From assembly GCA_946965045.2 (NCBI GenBank), contig OX337238.1:3100001-3164000 (forward strand): a DNA stretch of 64,000 nucleotides, written 5' to 3'. This DNA is from Epithemia pelagica (taxonomy: Eukaryota > Bacillariophyta > Bacillariophyceae > Surirellales > Surirellaceae). Within the stretch, counting starts at the first letter, position 1. Each line of letters starts with the position of its first letter. Under the pieces are notes generated by a model. It was not told the origin of the DNA, ran no database searches, and worked only from the letters and a program-made list of their open reading frames with translations. Positions 11,601 to 19,117 of the stretch are shown piece after piece. The position numbers and the translations under genes were made by a program.

Positions 11601-12657
11601 GTTTTTCTTAAACACAGTACTCACCAACGACGACTCCTTCCCCCAATTCCCTCCAGGTTTTAGCCCCTTTCTTCTCCGCGGTCCCCTTGCCGGTCAATTG
11701 CTTTGGGCAGCTCATCAGTTTGATCAAGCTCAAACTCGAGATGCATGGTCGACATTGGCTTCCTCACAACCCAGTCACACGCTACAACTGTCTCAGGCCC
11801 TTCTCCATCACACCTGTGACCTGTTTCAACAATTCCTCCGCTGGGGCGCCCAGAATCGTACCAAAATAGCTTGCCCCGCCACCGCAGACCCTGAAGGCTT
11901 TGTTCCCCAGTGCACTCTCATCTACGATGTGAGCCCGCACTCAACCGACTCAAATCTCACCTACTGTTTGGATTGGAGATCCACCTTTACCCTTTTATTT
12001 ACGGCTCCTACAATACTCTCCCACCAACACACCAACTCCATGTCACCCTTGTTTTGCCGCTCCACCCCCAACTATCTCCTACCATCTCGTCCTGATCACC
12101 GGAGTGACTCTCGTTCTCCTCTTGAACGCTACGATCGTGCCCAACGGCGTCGCTCCCCCTCGGACCGTCCTCCTGACCGTGCTGCCGACCAACCACCGCC
12201 CAAGCGTGCTCGTTCTGACTCCGCTCAACCCCAACGTCGCCCTGGCCAAAAAGCTCTCGTCCCGCTTGTCACCCTCACTGCGGCAGGGAAAGAACGTTAT
12301 ACCCACTCAGGTAAGCTCCTTGCCGACCTCGCGTCTTCCCTCACCATTCCCCGTTTCGACCAAAAGCAATATTGCTTTATGTACATCGACAAAAACTCTG
12401 TTGTCGGGTGCACCGGTCCCCATCGTTCACGCACAAACTCGGAAGGTCAACCGTTGCAATGCAATCGACACCACGTCTGCCTTTCTCCCCAGGCTATCTC
12501 CAACTGGCCCCAATCCTCCCTTAAACCGCTCTGGGAGTTCTGTCACCATGATCGCGTTCGACACCTTCTCCAACCTACACCGGAATTTGCAGCCCACATG
12601 GCTTCAGACCGTCCGAACCGTCCAAACGCCTCCCAACAACCCCCGCCCTCATCGTGA
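8557..12657 (+). CDS. ORF1: Gag-like proline-rich protein of the YR retrotransposon
   Basis: 1366 codons from an ATG within repeat A1. The N-terminus (about residues 25-55) is strongly hydrophobic with Phe/Leu/Ser runs, unusual for Gag. The middle (about residues 590-780) is extremely rich in Pro, Gln and Arg and looks disordered. A further ordered part follows, then an RS/RRS-rich basic stretch near residue 1190-1230. Near residue 1270-1310 a Cys/His cluster (CFMYIDKNSVVGC, CNRHHVC) could bind zinc like a nucleocapsid. No enzymatic motif is seen. By position it should be the structural protein. It ends at a UGA followed by CUA and continues in the same frame into ORF2, so a minor fused product is plausible. 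Confidence 0.75.
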   Translation: MSRSLPTAAMELRVFGATQSLPSLLLVFFFLSSFFLVFAFASFVMSLSFAINPTLRGLISPDTTQSFLSFSPSGLFKPVASTTTYPNQFSGMSPLHPTDLQNSKDFIFLSPEEKSKEIQKEFLANLLSLNFGPNNSSPDATVVTSPAKYTLAADSPTIAGFLAVVQLDSAPTTDPSKLSSKIPPPSGPYLVVLGPTAFAFNGKGLQAHVFSDTPQKISSSQFRFPTTLIAPAFAFQSGIRPQSISQLNPYSWITSHPSSILASLRAHRALFSTVILEQSTSRLHSPDDPWHSLWIPSQDSPPHAHQIFSRLHRVDEPILTIQVENTSPIEGSWIALSALPLPRHHHLPIGLLFDPASIPDSASLINAILGWNQTYNPMPATRSSHLKDLATTLSWLDVPFVNDWLLTVSQRADDFATVWHTSKQIATDLTTLKNVPISTNLPRSYPARIHPYEALFVHPFFSLTTKLFSDALLQNNPSHTMRTKFFTFFREKANMLSSQDVDLFLPQNIPHVDNTHTYVPFLFRPQTQSWSTSYGFKSFSSFDVQKYLPDFLNHLPNDHLAQRVISTPHDRSPSSSLNPPQPNTVTRLNVDSPDKPSQKNPPSSPQTPEVRPFPLEPPAESLPRRPTAFHPPTARIPSPAALDPSPRFPAPVPVSRVPLQPQQMEPQQRAPPTPQQLEPQQPPPQPHQNRLLVGPDPPPFPTQHPIQQLPPRPPSRQEHFLPPLPPPRLQRSPSTSTANAYSNASPHAPHNPPRRPTHYHPASPAMESYHSQSFNPLAHQRQAWDAPLVSTTTSPWYLPVDNPTWFTSTRLKYVHSTLASSAYLPLIRRTMEERGQFTFDRFIFQDTDQLPPHVVQWAFLGIVALPTDLRLVDPNLPTTTRRPSYSHELLHTPSHLNNDWLRQVLPYAGADHRSSAAEVAAIDLLAAAIEASQYPVAPFRVDFSQSFLHAEAPRKALRTFRINAGQTLHLDDPKSLYLSLTPWHFLWSIPLSPEGRLPQQGLSCTQFKLFFHHIVFFLNTVLTNDDSFPQFPPGFSPFLLRGPLAGQLLWAAHQFDQAQTRDAWSTLASSQPSHTLQLSQALLHHTCDLFQQFLRWGAQNRTKIACPATADPEGFVPQCTLIYDVSPHSTDSNLTYCLDWRSTFTLLFTAPTILSHQHTNSMSPLFCRSTPNYLLPSRPDHRSDSRSPLERYDRAQRRRSPSDRPPDRAADQPPPKRARSDSAQPQRRPGQKALVPLVTLTAAGKERYTHSGKLLADLASSLTIPRFDQKQYCFMYIDKNSVVGCTGPHRSRTNSEGQPLQCNRHHVCLSPQAISNWPQSSLKPLWEFCHHDRVRHLLQPTPEFAAHMASDRPNRPNASQQPPPSS

Positions 12658-12660
12658 CTA
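12655..12660 (+). promoter_or_regulatory. Candidate UGA-CUA stop-codon readthrough site between ORF1 and ORF2
   Basis: The ORF1 stop reads TGA CTA. ORF1 and ORF2 are in the same frame, and the 19 codons from 12658 to the first ORF2 ATG at 12715 contain no stop. UGA followed by CUA is a well-established leaky context in eukaryotic viruses and some animal genes. Readthrough would give a Gag-Pol fusion. The alternative is reinitiation at 12715. Confidence 0.55.
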
Positions 12661-12714
12661 CCGGCACATCATCGCCCAGGTTCAACTTGCGCCCGTTCGC
12701 CGTGGTCTGATGAA

Positions 12715-15567
12715 ATGCCTCCCACTTCACCAGAGACATTTTATCCCACCTCTACGGCAGATCTTCTCCTCTCCCTTCCCGCTCCCACTACTGAGGCTGT
12801 CCCTACTGTCCCCAAACTACCCGTATTTCCTTCTCACCCACGTGCTGCCCCCTCTCGGGTCTCCTATGCGTTGCCAACGTTGCACACGGTGTTAACCACC
12901 GTCAACCCCTTTTTGACCGACGCCGATCGCTCCCAACTCCTCCTTGCCTCTTCCTCCTTGGTGCCCAACTGGGGAATTCTTCCCCTGTTCCCTCTCTGGT
13001 CGTTCACACACCATCGCAAACGAATTGGTTTCGGTCCCGACCGTCTCAACGTCGGCACATCCCATGCTGCTCCTGACGGCACTCCCCTTGCGGCAACCGC
13101 ACCACATGTTGTTTCCCCTGAATTGCTCGGCCACTACGCATGGGATTTTTTGTCCCCACAGGACCAACAAAACCTAGTCGCCTCCTCGCCAAGCTTCCAC
13201 TTCTATCATCGTCTCCGCGTTGCCGCTGCTCATGGCACCTCTCTCGCTGTCTGTCGCATGCCCCCCTGCGAAGACAAATCCCAACCCCTTCCATTCCGTA
13301 AGGCTTTTCTCCTTGCCGTTGCCCTTTGTCGCGCAAACTTCGTCTATGCGGACATGTACCGCTGGCTTGGTGGAATCTACAATAATCATCACAGACGCCT
13401 GGCAGACACCTTCGACATCATCGACCGCGTCAAAGCTTTTGAGCCCCCACCGGACTATCCACGGTTGGACTATGCCCGCACTTGGCAACTTTTTCACCTG
13501 GGCGCCCCTCTCGCAGGCCACTATTCCTGTAGTCGTGTTGCCGTTTCCCACCGCAACCTCCTTGACAACTACCCCGGGGTCCAAGAAAACTTAGAGGAAA
13601 TCACCAAAAAGTTCAAGAAAGAGGAACAGCTACAGTATCATCCTTTCCTTCCCCGCATTATCTGGCGGTTCCTCCCCGGTCTTTTCCTTTCACTCATTAA
13701 CTGGGTAGCGCCCAAACCCCACCGCATCGGCGACACCGGCCGCTTGTGCATCGATCCAAGCTCCAAAATCACAGCCACTGATGACGGCAACACCAATGCC
13801 CAAATTCCTGATGCTGGACGTGACGATGACTGTAACCCCGCGGTGGCTTACGGCACGGCTTTCCTACGCTTTTTGCGGTACATCTACAATCTGCGTATTG
13901 ACCACCCCTCGGAAGACATACTGCTCAGCGCCGATGATATCAGTGCTGCCTTCCGTCGGGTCACATACAACCCCAACGCTGCCTTAGCATTTGCAAGCGT
14001 CCTCGGCTGGTTCCTCATCATACCCGTTGGAATGATTTTTGGCGCCAAAAACAGTCCTTCCTACTACATGCTACCGGGGGAGCTACGAGCCCATCTCTCT
14101 CGTTACCTTGCTGAGCTCACTTCCGCTCGTACTCTTTTGGCGGACACCATTGCTATCCCACCTCCTCCGTCCCCCCGCACCCTCAGAACCTTAACGCCCG
14201 CCACTCCAGACGCTCTAAATCAAGGCACCTCCCACTTGTTAGCATCCCAACCGTCCTCCTTCCCTCGTCCGGTGTATGCTCCGTTCGTTGACGACACCGG
14301 TGGAGCGGCCATCCGCTCGGAGATCCACCGGTTAGTCAATAGCAGTATTCTCGCCGCATACGTCACCTTCGGCTTCCCCGACGAAGACCCCCATCGACCC
14401 GATCCTATTAATCCAATAAAATTTGTGCGTGACATCAGTCACAGCCTGAAATTCCTGGGGTATATCATCAACACTCGAACTATGACAATTTCCTGGCCGT
14501 CCCATAAACAGACACAACTACAGGTCTATCTTCAACACGCCCTCGACCTTCCCACCACGCACTCCGACGGGCGTCGGCTTTCACCGCAAATGGCGGCCAC
14601 AATTCTGGGCCTCGTCCGTCACAGCGCCCCAGTCTCACTCTTGGGCATCTATTACACGTTGTCCCTCCAGTATGCACTCAACGACCGCCTCCGTGCCACC
14701 GCAGCAGCAGGCAAATCCACCCGTGCCGCCTCCTTTTGGCACAAAACCCGGTTCACCCTCAACCGAGAAACCGTTATGGACCTCCGAACGCTCTTGGCCA
14801 CCCTCCATTCTTCTCGGACCCACATTTGGACCCGTCCCATTGCTTTATGCATCCCGCGTGTTTCGCAATTTGAAATTTTGGGCGACGCTTCCATTGAAGG
14901 GCTGGGAGGCTGGTTATCCACCCACTACCCCTTCATGTGGAGACTCACCAAACCCGACTTACTTCGCCTGGGCTTCATCCTACCAAAAGATATGCAGTCC
15001 ACCAAATTATCCGATCCAACTCAAGACACGCCCGATGCACTGTGGCACATCAACTTGCTTGAATTCGTCGTCCTTCTCATAAACTTCTGGTTCTTGCAGC
15101 GACTGGCTTCTCACGCTACACCGCAACCCCAAACCCTTGTCATCTCCATGCGCACCGACAACACGTCGGCGCTCTCGTGGCTCTCCCATGCCGCCCGTGC
15201 CAAGCGGCCCGCAACTCGTCGTCTTGCTCGTCTTTTTCAAGCCATGCTCACTTCTGCCCCTATTCCCGTTCAATTACAGGCCTCGCATATTGCAGGCGAG
15301 CTCAATCACAATGCCGACCTGTTGTCCCGCCCGTCCCTTGCGCCCACTTGGGCCTCCGTTATCGAGCAGTCCAAGCCAGTGCTGGACCCATCCACCGCCT
15401 ACCGCGTGCCCTCCAAGTTGCTATCAATGATATTAACAAGCTTCAAATTCACCAGGACCGAGGACGAACTAGGAACAAGAATGATCGAACTTTGGACTCT
15501 CGAGGCGCTCACTTTTCCCGATGGTCCGCTCGCAATCACCTCACCCCCGAACTTTTATCTCGCCTGA
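12715..15567 (+). CDS. ORF2: reverse transcriptase - RNase H of the YR retrotransposon
   Basis: 950 codons from ATG 12715; the frame is open upstream to the ORF1 stop. The RT core is visible from about residue 330: LLSADDISAAFRRV carries the first catalytic Asp, IPVGMIFGAKNSPSYY fits the substrate-binding region, and FVDD (14284-14295) is the YxDD-box equivalent with Phe first. SLKFLGYIIN follows as the thumb-proximal segment. RNase H follows: ILGDASIEGLGGW with first Asp at 14884, a Glu in NLLEFVVL, RTDNTSALSW, and HIAGELNHNADLLSR with the final Asp. This is the arrangement of DIRS-type elements. The first 300 residues are unassigned. ORF3 overlaps its 3' end in the -1 frame. Confidence 0.88.
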   Translation: MPPTSPETFYPTSTADLLLSLPAPTTEAVPTVPKLPVFPSHPRAAPSRVSYALPTLHTVLTTVNPFLTDADRSQLLLASSSLVPNWGILPLFPLWSFTHHRKRIGFGPDRLNVGTSHAAPDGTPLAATAPHVVSPELLGHYAWDFLSPQDQQNLVASSPSFHFYHRLRVAAAHGTSLAVCRMPPCEDKSQPLPFRKAFLLAVALCRANFVYADMYRWLGGIYNNHHRRLADTFDIIDRVKAFEPPPDYPRLDYARTWQLFHLGAPLAGHYSCSRVAVSHRNLLDNYPGVQENLEEITKKFKKEEQLQYHPFLPRIIWRFLPGLFLSLINWVAPKPHRIGDTGRLCIDPSSKITATDDGNTNAQIPDAGRDDDCNPAVAYGTAFLRFLRYIYNLRIDHPSEDILLSADDISAAFRRVTYNPNAALAFASVLGWFLIIPVGMIFGAKNSPSYYMLPGELRAHLSRYLAELTSARTLLADTIAIPPPPSPRTLRTLTPATPDALNQGTSHLLASQPSSFPRPVYAPFVDDTGGAAIRSEIHRLVNSSILAAYVTFGFPDEDPHRPDPINPIKFVRDISHSLKFLGYIINTRTMTISWPSHKQTQLQVYLQHALDLPTTHSDGRRLSPQMAATILGLVRHSAPVSLLGIYYTLSLQYALNDRLRATAAAGKSTRAASFWHKTRFTLNRETVMDLRTLLATLHSSRTHIWTRPIALCIPRVSQFEILGDASIEGLGGWLSTHYPFMWRLTKPDLLRLGFILPKDMQSTKLSDPTQDTPDALWHINLLEFVVLLINFWFLQRLASHATPQPQTLVISMRTDNTSALSWLSHAARAKRPATRRLARLFQAMLTSAPIPVQLQASHIAGELNHNADLLSRPSLAPTWASVIEQSKPVLDPSTAYRVPSKLLSMILTSFKFTRTEDELGTRMIELWTLEALTFPDGPLAITSPPNFYLA

Positions 15568-16589
15568 CCGATAACGAATGCATACACATCCTACACCTTT
15601 ACCTACATCACGTCACAAACGGCGAAAACTACTACAGGAGGTCCGACCTAGCAGCAGATACCATTCAATCTTATGTAACGGCTGCCCATTCCGCACTTCA
15701 GGTTGCCCTCAACCGCCCTGTTAACATCTCCAACCCAACCAACTCAACCCTGCTGCACCCACTGCTATCCGACCCATTACAATTTCATCGTCGCTGGCAA
15801 CGTCCACGCGATCGTAAGGAACCCATCACCGATGCCATCCTTAGCGTGCTCTATTGCCGTGCAGTCGGGGCCCCTCCTTCGTCACTTGACGCAACTCTCT
15901 TCGACTGGGTCCGGCTTGGCCTCTTTACTGGCTCCCGTGCCAGTGAATTTGCCCAAACCTCTGGCTCAAAGTTTGTCTTCGCGGCCGTTCCCAATTGTCC
16001 TAATGATCCATCCTGGAACGATCGACCTATTGCCTTTGTCTCCAGCGACTTCGTCTTCTTAACTCAAGCGAACGACATGCTTCCACTTGCTTCCCTCCCC
16101 AAACACGAACACACCGTCTCGGCAGTCCAGATCCGCTTTCGGCATGACAAAAGCGCTCATAATTTCACGAAACGCATCTTCCGTCGTTCCGGCCACTCTT
16201 ATCTCTGTCCCGTGCTCGCATCCTGTTCAATTGCCCGCCGCTCCCTCTCCCTCCAAATCGGCGCCCACCTGCCCCTCGCCTCCTATCAGGTCAAACCGGG
16301 AAAAATAGCCTACCTTAGGTCGGCCGATATCATCACAGCCCTCCGTCAAGCTTGCCTGGAGGCGTACCCAAACCCTCACAACTACCACCGGCGTCACGCC
16401 CACTTGCTCGTCGCCCATTCTACACGCGTCACAGCCGCTGTAGCGTTGTGGAACGTTCAAATTCCCCTCCCCCAAATTGCCTTCCGACTCCGATGGCAAG
16501 AAGACTCGATCAAACACTACCTCCGTGACTGCTCGAAAGCAATTGGTCCTCATAGTCAAGCGGCCATTGCAGGCGTCCTAAATATTTAA
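15177..16589 (+). CDS. ORF3: tyrosine recombinase of the YR retrotransposon
   Basis: The frame is open from 15177, overlapping ORF2 by 391 nt in the -1 frame. Recombinase homology begins near 15490. The catalytic set is visible: Arg in LFTGSRASEFAQ (codon 15936), His and Arg in the HSTR box (16416 and 16425), and Tyr in IKHYLRD (16518). An N-terminal helical core-binding part (SRWSARNHLTPELL...) precedes it. The enzyme would join the circular cDNA to the target without end duplication. No ATG occurs in frame before the catalytic region (15177 is GTG; the first Met is near residue 300). Expression therefore probably needs -1 frameshifting from ORF2, unless a base is missing in the assembly. 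I saw no perfect slippery heptamer; the run ACTTTTCCC near 15511 is the best candidate and is imperfect. Confidence 0.85.
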   Translation: MALPCRPCQAARNSSSCSSFSSHAHFCPYSRSITGLAYCRRAQSQCRPVVPPVPCAHLGLRYRAVQASAGPIHRLPRALQVAINDINKLQIHQDRGRTRNKNDRTLDSRGAHFSRWSARNHLTPELLSRLTDNECIHILHLYLHHVTNGENYYRRSDLAADTIQSYVTAAHSALQVALNRPVNISNPTNSTLLHPLLSDPLQFHRRWQRPRDRKEPITDAILSVLYCRAVGAPPSSLDATLFDWVRLGLFTGSRASEFAQTSGSKFVFAAVPNCPNDPSWNDRPIAFVSSDFVFLTQANDMLPLASLPKHEHTVSAVQIRFRHDKSAHNFTKRIFRRSGHSYLCPVLASCSIARRSLSLQIGAHLPLASYQVKPGKIAYLRSADIITALRQACLEAYPNPHNYHRRHAHLLVAHSTRVTAAVALWNVQIPLPQIAFRLRWQEDSIKHYLRDCSKAIGPHSQAAIAGVLNI

Positions 16590-16657
16590 CTACCACTATT
16601 CACATCTAATGTATCTCACTATTCTGTTATGGTATCACTATTTCGTCCGCTCCAACC

Positions 16658-17248
16658 TTAAATCCTCGCTATGTTCTTGTCCGCTCGAGAATAACGCACG
16701 CCATTGTCGGTCTCCACGTGGATACGTGCGTCTGTTACCTTCACCACCCGCCCAGTTGGGTCAGCGGGATCGTTTGGGTTTCGAATCCGAACCCGCTCAC
16801 CAACTTTGAAACGCTCCTCCGATCCACGGCTCGCCCGCCGACCCATAAATCCACCTTGTGTTCGTGGACTCGTACGTCCACGGGGACTCGGTCCACCCAC
16901 CCCTTTGCTTGCCACTCGCCAGACCCATCTTCCTCCACGGGCCGTCGACCCTTCCTCTCGGCCCCGTGGTGTGCCCTCTCGCATTCCTTCTCTGCCCGTA
17001 GGACCCACTCCATCGGGCTCCCACTCCCCCCCTCCTCCTCTGTTGGCCACAGCTGCGTTCGCTGCCGCCACCACATGAATCGCCTGCTCCACTCTCCTCT
17101 CCGCCAATTCCTTCAATTCGAGCAATCGACTAGAGATCTCCACTTGCCTCTCCGCCATCCGTCCCAACTCTCTCATAATCTCGGCCATTTGAGCCTGCCT
17201 ATCCGCCATCTGATCCAGCTCGTCAATCAACTCGGCCATCTCCTCCAT
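16658..17248 (-). CDS. ORF5 (antisense): coiled coil with SH3-like basic tail
   Basis: 196 codons from ATG 17248, starting 2 nt after the ORF4 stop (a GTG at 17254 would overlap it). The first 60 residues are a Met/Glu/Arg-rich coiled coil. A Gly/Arg-rich linker follows, then a compact C-terminal block: FKVGERVRIRNP..., GRVVKVTDARIHVETDNG, ADKNIARI. That pattern of V-G-E-R-V, turn, G-R-V and v-v-t-d-G resembles small SH3/KOW-like modules found at the ends of retroelement proteins. It converges on ORF3 with 68 bp between the stops. Its role in the element is unknown; nucleic-acid binding is an inference from charge and fold pattern. Confidence 0.55.
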   Translation of the reverse strand: MEEMAELIDELDQMADRQAQMAEIMRELGRMAERQVEISSRLLELKELAERRVEQAIHVVAAANAAVANRGGGGEWEPDGVGPTGREGMREGTPRGREEGSTARGGRWVWRVASKGVGGPSPRGRTSPRTQGGFMGRRASRGSEERFKVGERVRIRNPNDPADPTGRVVKVTDARIHVETDNGVRYSRADKNIARI

Positions 17249-17250
17249 CT

Positions 17251-18255
17251 TCACTCACTGTCTGATTCCGACTTCGACGCGCGTCCCGAAGAATCGCCAG
17301 ACAGGATAACCACTTCCGGTAAATGTTTCTTCCACGTCAACCGCTCGTCCTCTGTTGCCGTGTTCTCCCTCGTCGCCGTATTCTCCCTCGTCGGAGTTTC
17401 CTTAATCGATTTCTCCCTTGTGGGAGTTTCCTTGATCGACCCCAGGCCTTTCTCCTTGGGCGAAACACTCGCGCTCCTCTTCACAGGGGCAATGCTCTTG
17501 CGCTGCTTTTTGGGTAGGGTACTGAAACCCGGTTGGCCCAACCACTCTTCCAACGAACGCTTCTCGCGCTTCGAAAACGCTTCACCAGTTCCTCTCCCTT
17601 CGGACCTCTTTTTACCCGCCTCGGGTTTCTTATCCTTTCGGTCGGATGCTGCAGCAGCCGTCGCGGCTCTCCCTCCGGGAACTGGCACAGGCAATCCACG
17701 GCGGGCAGAGTTCTGCGCGAACAACTCACGAACAACGGCCACTTTTCGTTCCACAACCTCCTCTGCAGAAGGCCTCTCCCGTCCGCCAGCCAAGGCCAAT
17801 CCACAAATCTGGTGGAAAACGACTTCTTGGTCTTCCGGGTGCGGAAACAACAGCTCTAGAGCCACCACGACCTTCTTGTTGCTTGGAGATGCTCTTCGAA
17901 ACACCGTTTCCACGAAGTCTTCCCCGTCCCCTCCTTCCTCCGCAAAAGTCTCACACACACGGGTCACCAGTCGATCGATCTCCGCTTGATGGTCGCCCAC
18001 CAACTCGCGCACGTTTTTCTGCGTCTGAATCACCGACGCCTCTTTGGATGCAAGTATTCCGCCATGCACGTCTTCCAAATGTTGACGCTCCTGGGCGTGC
18101 AACACGCGAGTCTTATCCAGCTCTGTTTGCGCGATATCCACTCCTCCTAAAGCGCAGTGCAATTCTTTGCGTTGTGCCTCGACAACTGTTTTTAAACGAT
18201 CCAGTTGTTCAGCAGTTGTTTCGCTTTCTTCTGTTCTCCGAGCTGCAGAACTCAT
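17251..18255 (-). CDS. ORF4 (antisense): coiled-coil, basic-tailed protein of unknown function
   Basis: 334 codons from ATG 18255, 117 bp from repeat B1. Residues 1-110 are a predicted coiled coil. Residues 110-190 look folded and helical (VVVALELLFPHPEDQEVVF region). The rest is Lys/Arg/Ser-rich, with a short repeated SIKETPTRE / ATRENTATE block and an acidic SESDSE end. I recognise no family. It is followed by ORF5 almost without gap, as a bicistronic pair on the minus strand of an otherwise plus-strand element. The frame is fully open for 1 kb although the opposite strand here has no related coding, which argues that it is maintained. It could be a second structural protein, a captured cellular gene, or part of a nested insertion. 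Confidence 0.55.
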   Translation of the reverse strand: MSSAARRTEESETTAEQLDRLKTVVEAQRKELHCALGGVDIAQTELDKTRVLHAQERQHLEDVHGGILASKEASVIQTQKNVRELVGDHQAEIDRLVTRVCETFAEEGGDGEDFVETVFRRASPSNKKVVVALELLFPHPEDQEVVFHQICGLALAGGRERPSAEEVVERKVAVVRELFAQNSARRGLPVPVPGGRAATAAAASDRKDKKPEAGKKRSEGRGTGEAFSKREKRSLEEWLGQPGFSTLPKKQRKSIAPVKRSASVSPKEKGLGSIKETPTREKSIKETPTRENTATRENTATEDERLTWKKHLPEVVILSGDSSGRASKSESDSE

Positions 18256-18372
18256 CTCACCTCTTCCGCAACCGTATCTTTGTGCCCATGTCCTACGCCC
18301 TCCAATTGTCCTATCGGCTACTCCCTCACACTCCGCAGTCAGCTGTGGTGGCTAGTCAAGGCAAAGACATGT

Positions 18373-18546
18373 GGTGCAGACGCTAGAGGGTTAGATCCCG
18401 ATGATCTACTCCTCAGCGTTTCCGCTGTTGGCAGGCTCCCGATGACTCCTAGTCATCAGAAGCCACAACCAACCAGCGGAGTCTTTCCCTAAAGCTACCA
18501 AAGGACTGCAGCGTTAGCAAGCAATTCGCCGAGGGCAGGCGGATTG
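18373..18546 (+). repeat. Split direct repeat B1
   Basis: 174 bp starting GGTGCAGACGCTAGAGGG and ending GGCAGGCGGATTG, abutting A2 directly. Repeated at 18703-18876 with no difference seen. It includes a short palindromic stretch (GACTCCTAGTC). Confidence 0.92.
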
Positions 18547-18686
18547 TGTGCGCCAGCGACAGGACACTCAGGTAGCTACACGTAGTCTAGCTAGATCACA
18601 CTAGCTATGTCTAGGAGTCTGCCAACAGCAGCCATGGAGCTCAGAGTTTTTGGAGCAACGCAATCTTTACCAAGTTTGCTGTTGGT
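18547..18686 (+). repeat. Split direct repeat A2
   Basis: 140-bp copy of A1. The B1/A2 junction (GGATTG then TGTGCG) reproduces the sequence expected when the two element ends are joined in a circle. The copy also duplicates the ORF1 ATG and the following codons, which here run into B2 as a short open frame ending at 18822. Confidence 0.92.
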
Positions 18687-18702
18687 CCCACCACTCCCTC
18701 CC

Positions 18703-18876
18703 GGTGCAGACGCTAGAGGGTTAGATCCCGATGATCTACTCCTCAGCGTTTCCGCTGTTGGCAGGCTCCCGATGACTCCTAGTCATCAGAAGCCACAACC
18801 AACCAGCGGAGTCTTTCCCTAAAGCTACCAAAGGACTGCAGCGTTAGCAAGCAATTCGCCGAGGGCAGGCGGATTG
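18703..18876 (+). repeat. Split direct repeat B2, right terminus
   Basis: 174-bp copy of B1. Separated from A2 by 16 bp of pyrimidine-rich sequence. Its end, GGCGGATTG, meets host DNA (GTATGACGAGC) at 18877. Confidence 0.92.
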
Positions 18877-18903
18877 GTATGACGAGCAGACGAAAGATAC
18901 CGG

Positions 18904-19117
18904 TGTTCTGGCTATCCGCATATGGACTTGGATTCGGAGTCGCTTTGGATTGGCTCTAACAGGCATTATCATACTGGTTTTCACAGTAATTTGCATGGTC
19001 ATGCATTTATTTGCGTGTGGATGCATCGTTTTCGCAACGCGCCGGAAGAAGACAAGCTACTCTGTGAAAAAGTTGTTGGCTGCAAACCATCTTACCGTTT
19101 CGTACGGAGCCGCTTAG
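18904..19117 (+). pseudogene. 3' fragment of K1: membrane anchor only
   Basis: Matches the last 70 residues of K1: an IRIWTWIRS start, a hydrophobic membrane segment, and a basic end stopping at TAG 19115-19117. Kelch and coiled-coil parts are missing because the duplication breakpoint falls inside the exon. It has no promoter or start of its own. Confidence 0.75.

Larger units (their letters stand above)
8497..18876 (+). mobile_element. Tyrosine-recombinase retrotransposon with split direct repeats (Ngaro/PAT-like layout)
   Basis: The element is 10380 bp with termini arranged A1 (8497-8636) ... B1 (18373-18546), A2 (18547-18686), 16-bp spacer, B2 (18703-18876). This A1-internal-B1-A2-B2 split-repeat layout is characteristic of PAT/Ngaro-type members of the DIRS order. 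Plus-strand ORFs encode a proline-rich Gag-like protein, RT with RNase H, and a tyrosine recombinase; there is no DDE integrase and no LTR. Two ORFs on the minus strand fill 16658-18255. Insertion made no visible target duplication: joining 8496 to 18877 recreates the uninterrupted site seen at 25580-25620. The A and B repeat pairs look identical and the main frames are open, so the insertion appears recent and possibly still active. The plus strand is strikingly C-rich throughout, even across the minus-strand ORFs. Confidence 0.92.

Noticed and set aside
9242-12895. Additional plus and minus frames overlapping ORF1 of the YR element (for example 10322-11119 and 12104-12895)
   Set aside because: C-rich sequence is stop-poor in all frames; only the 1366-codon frame is continuous and begins in repeat A1.
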